Source: Prevotella sp. UBA6387
GTDB taxonomy: Bacteria; Bacteroidota; Bacteroidia; Bacteroidales; Bacteroidaceae
DNA: 5,988 bases
Assembly (NCBI GenBank): GCA_002437565.1
Contig: DJQL01000050.1
Location: forward strand, 1-5,988
Direction: 5' to 3'
Notes under the pieces: model-generated
Told to the model about the DNA's origin: nothing
The model's database searches: none
The model's input: the letters and a program-made list of their open reading frames with translations, nothing else
Shown here: in pieces, positions 5,860-5,988 of the stretch
Layout: each line of letters starts with the position of its first letter
Numbering within the stretch: position 1 is the stretch's first letter
Made by a program: the position numbers and the translations under genes

Positions 5860-5988
5860 CTATATTAACGCGTGTGGATGTTTGCTTTTCCAACTGCTTT
5901 GCATGTCGCTGCAAGCTGACGGTATGTCAAACGATGTTGTCACGCAGTTGTCGCTCACCAGCAACCTATAATGTCTCGCGGCCAATGG
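5860..5988 (-). other. Weak partial ORF running off the window edge
   Basis: A minus-strand frame is open from the edge (5988) to a TAG at 5862-5860, giving 42 residues that end SSWKSKHPHALI. It could be the 3' end of a gene that starts outside the window. I do not recognise it and no domain is visible. A plus-strand frame is also open through this stretch (from about 5790 to the edge), so openness alone is not evidence of coding. It may equally be the end of a dispersed intergenic repeat. Confidence 0.15.

Overview
This window looks like chromosomal DNA from a Bacteroidales bacterium, most likely Prevotella or a close relative. The grounds are protein character, the compact yceD-rpmF-fabH-era-der gene order, two promoters that match the Bacteroidetes form (TTTG then TAnnTTTG) instead of the E. 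coli -35/-10 form, and the absence of Shine-Dalgarno sites. The genus is an inference from familiarity, not a search result.

Every convincing gene is on the minus strand, so transcription runs from high to low coordinates. The first transcription unit starts at a promoter near 5084-5116 and carries yceD (DUF177, linked to 23S rRNA/50S maturation), rpmF (ribosomal protein L32, zinc-ribbon form) and fabH (beta-ketoacyl-ACP synthase III). It ends at a strong intrinsic terminator at 3255-3301. A second promoter at 3195-3227 starts the next unit: era (16S rRNA/30S assembly GTPase), der (double-GTPase for 50S assembly), a small predicted lipoprotein, and an ECF sigma factor cut to its region 2. der, the lipoprotein and the sigma remnant are packed with a 4-nt overlap (ATGA) and then a 1-nt gap, which suggests translational coupling.

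The core cluster joins ribosome biogenesis (yceD, rpmF, era, der) with initiation of fatty acid synthesis (fabH). This is a housekeeping arrangement related to E. coli yceD-rpmF-plsX-fabH, but plsX is absent from between rpmF and fabH here.

The flanks are less ordinary. At the left edge (1-213) the sigma gene loses its reading frame before region 4, and what follows is an unrecognised short ORF and a perfect hairpin at 1-17. At the right edge (about 5122-5988) nearly 870 bases contain no gene I can support. They hold a run of short hairpins with A-rich loops and a four-copy array of a 22-bp tandem repeat (5487-5574). The last ~130 bases are open in a frame on each strand. I see no tRNA, rRNA, transposase, CRISPR array or defence system. 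The core is conserved housekeeping; the repeat/hairpin field and the truncated sigma factor are the parts worth a second look.
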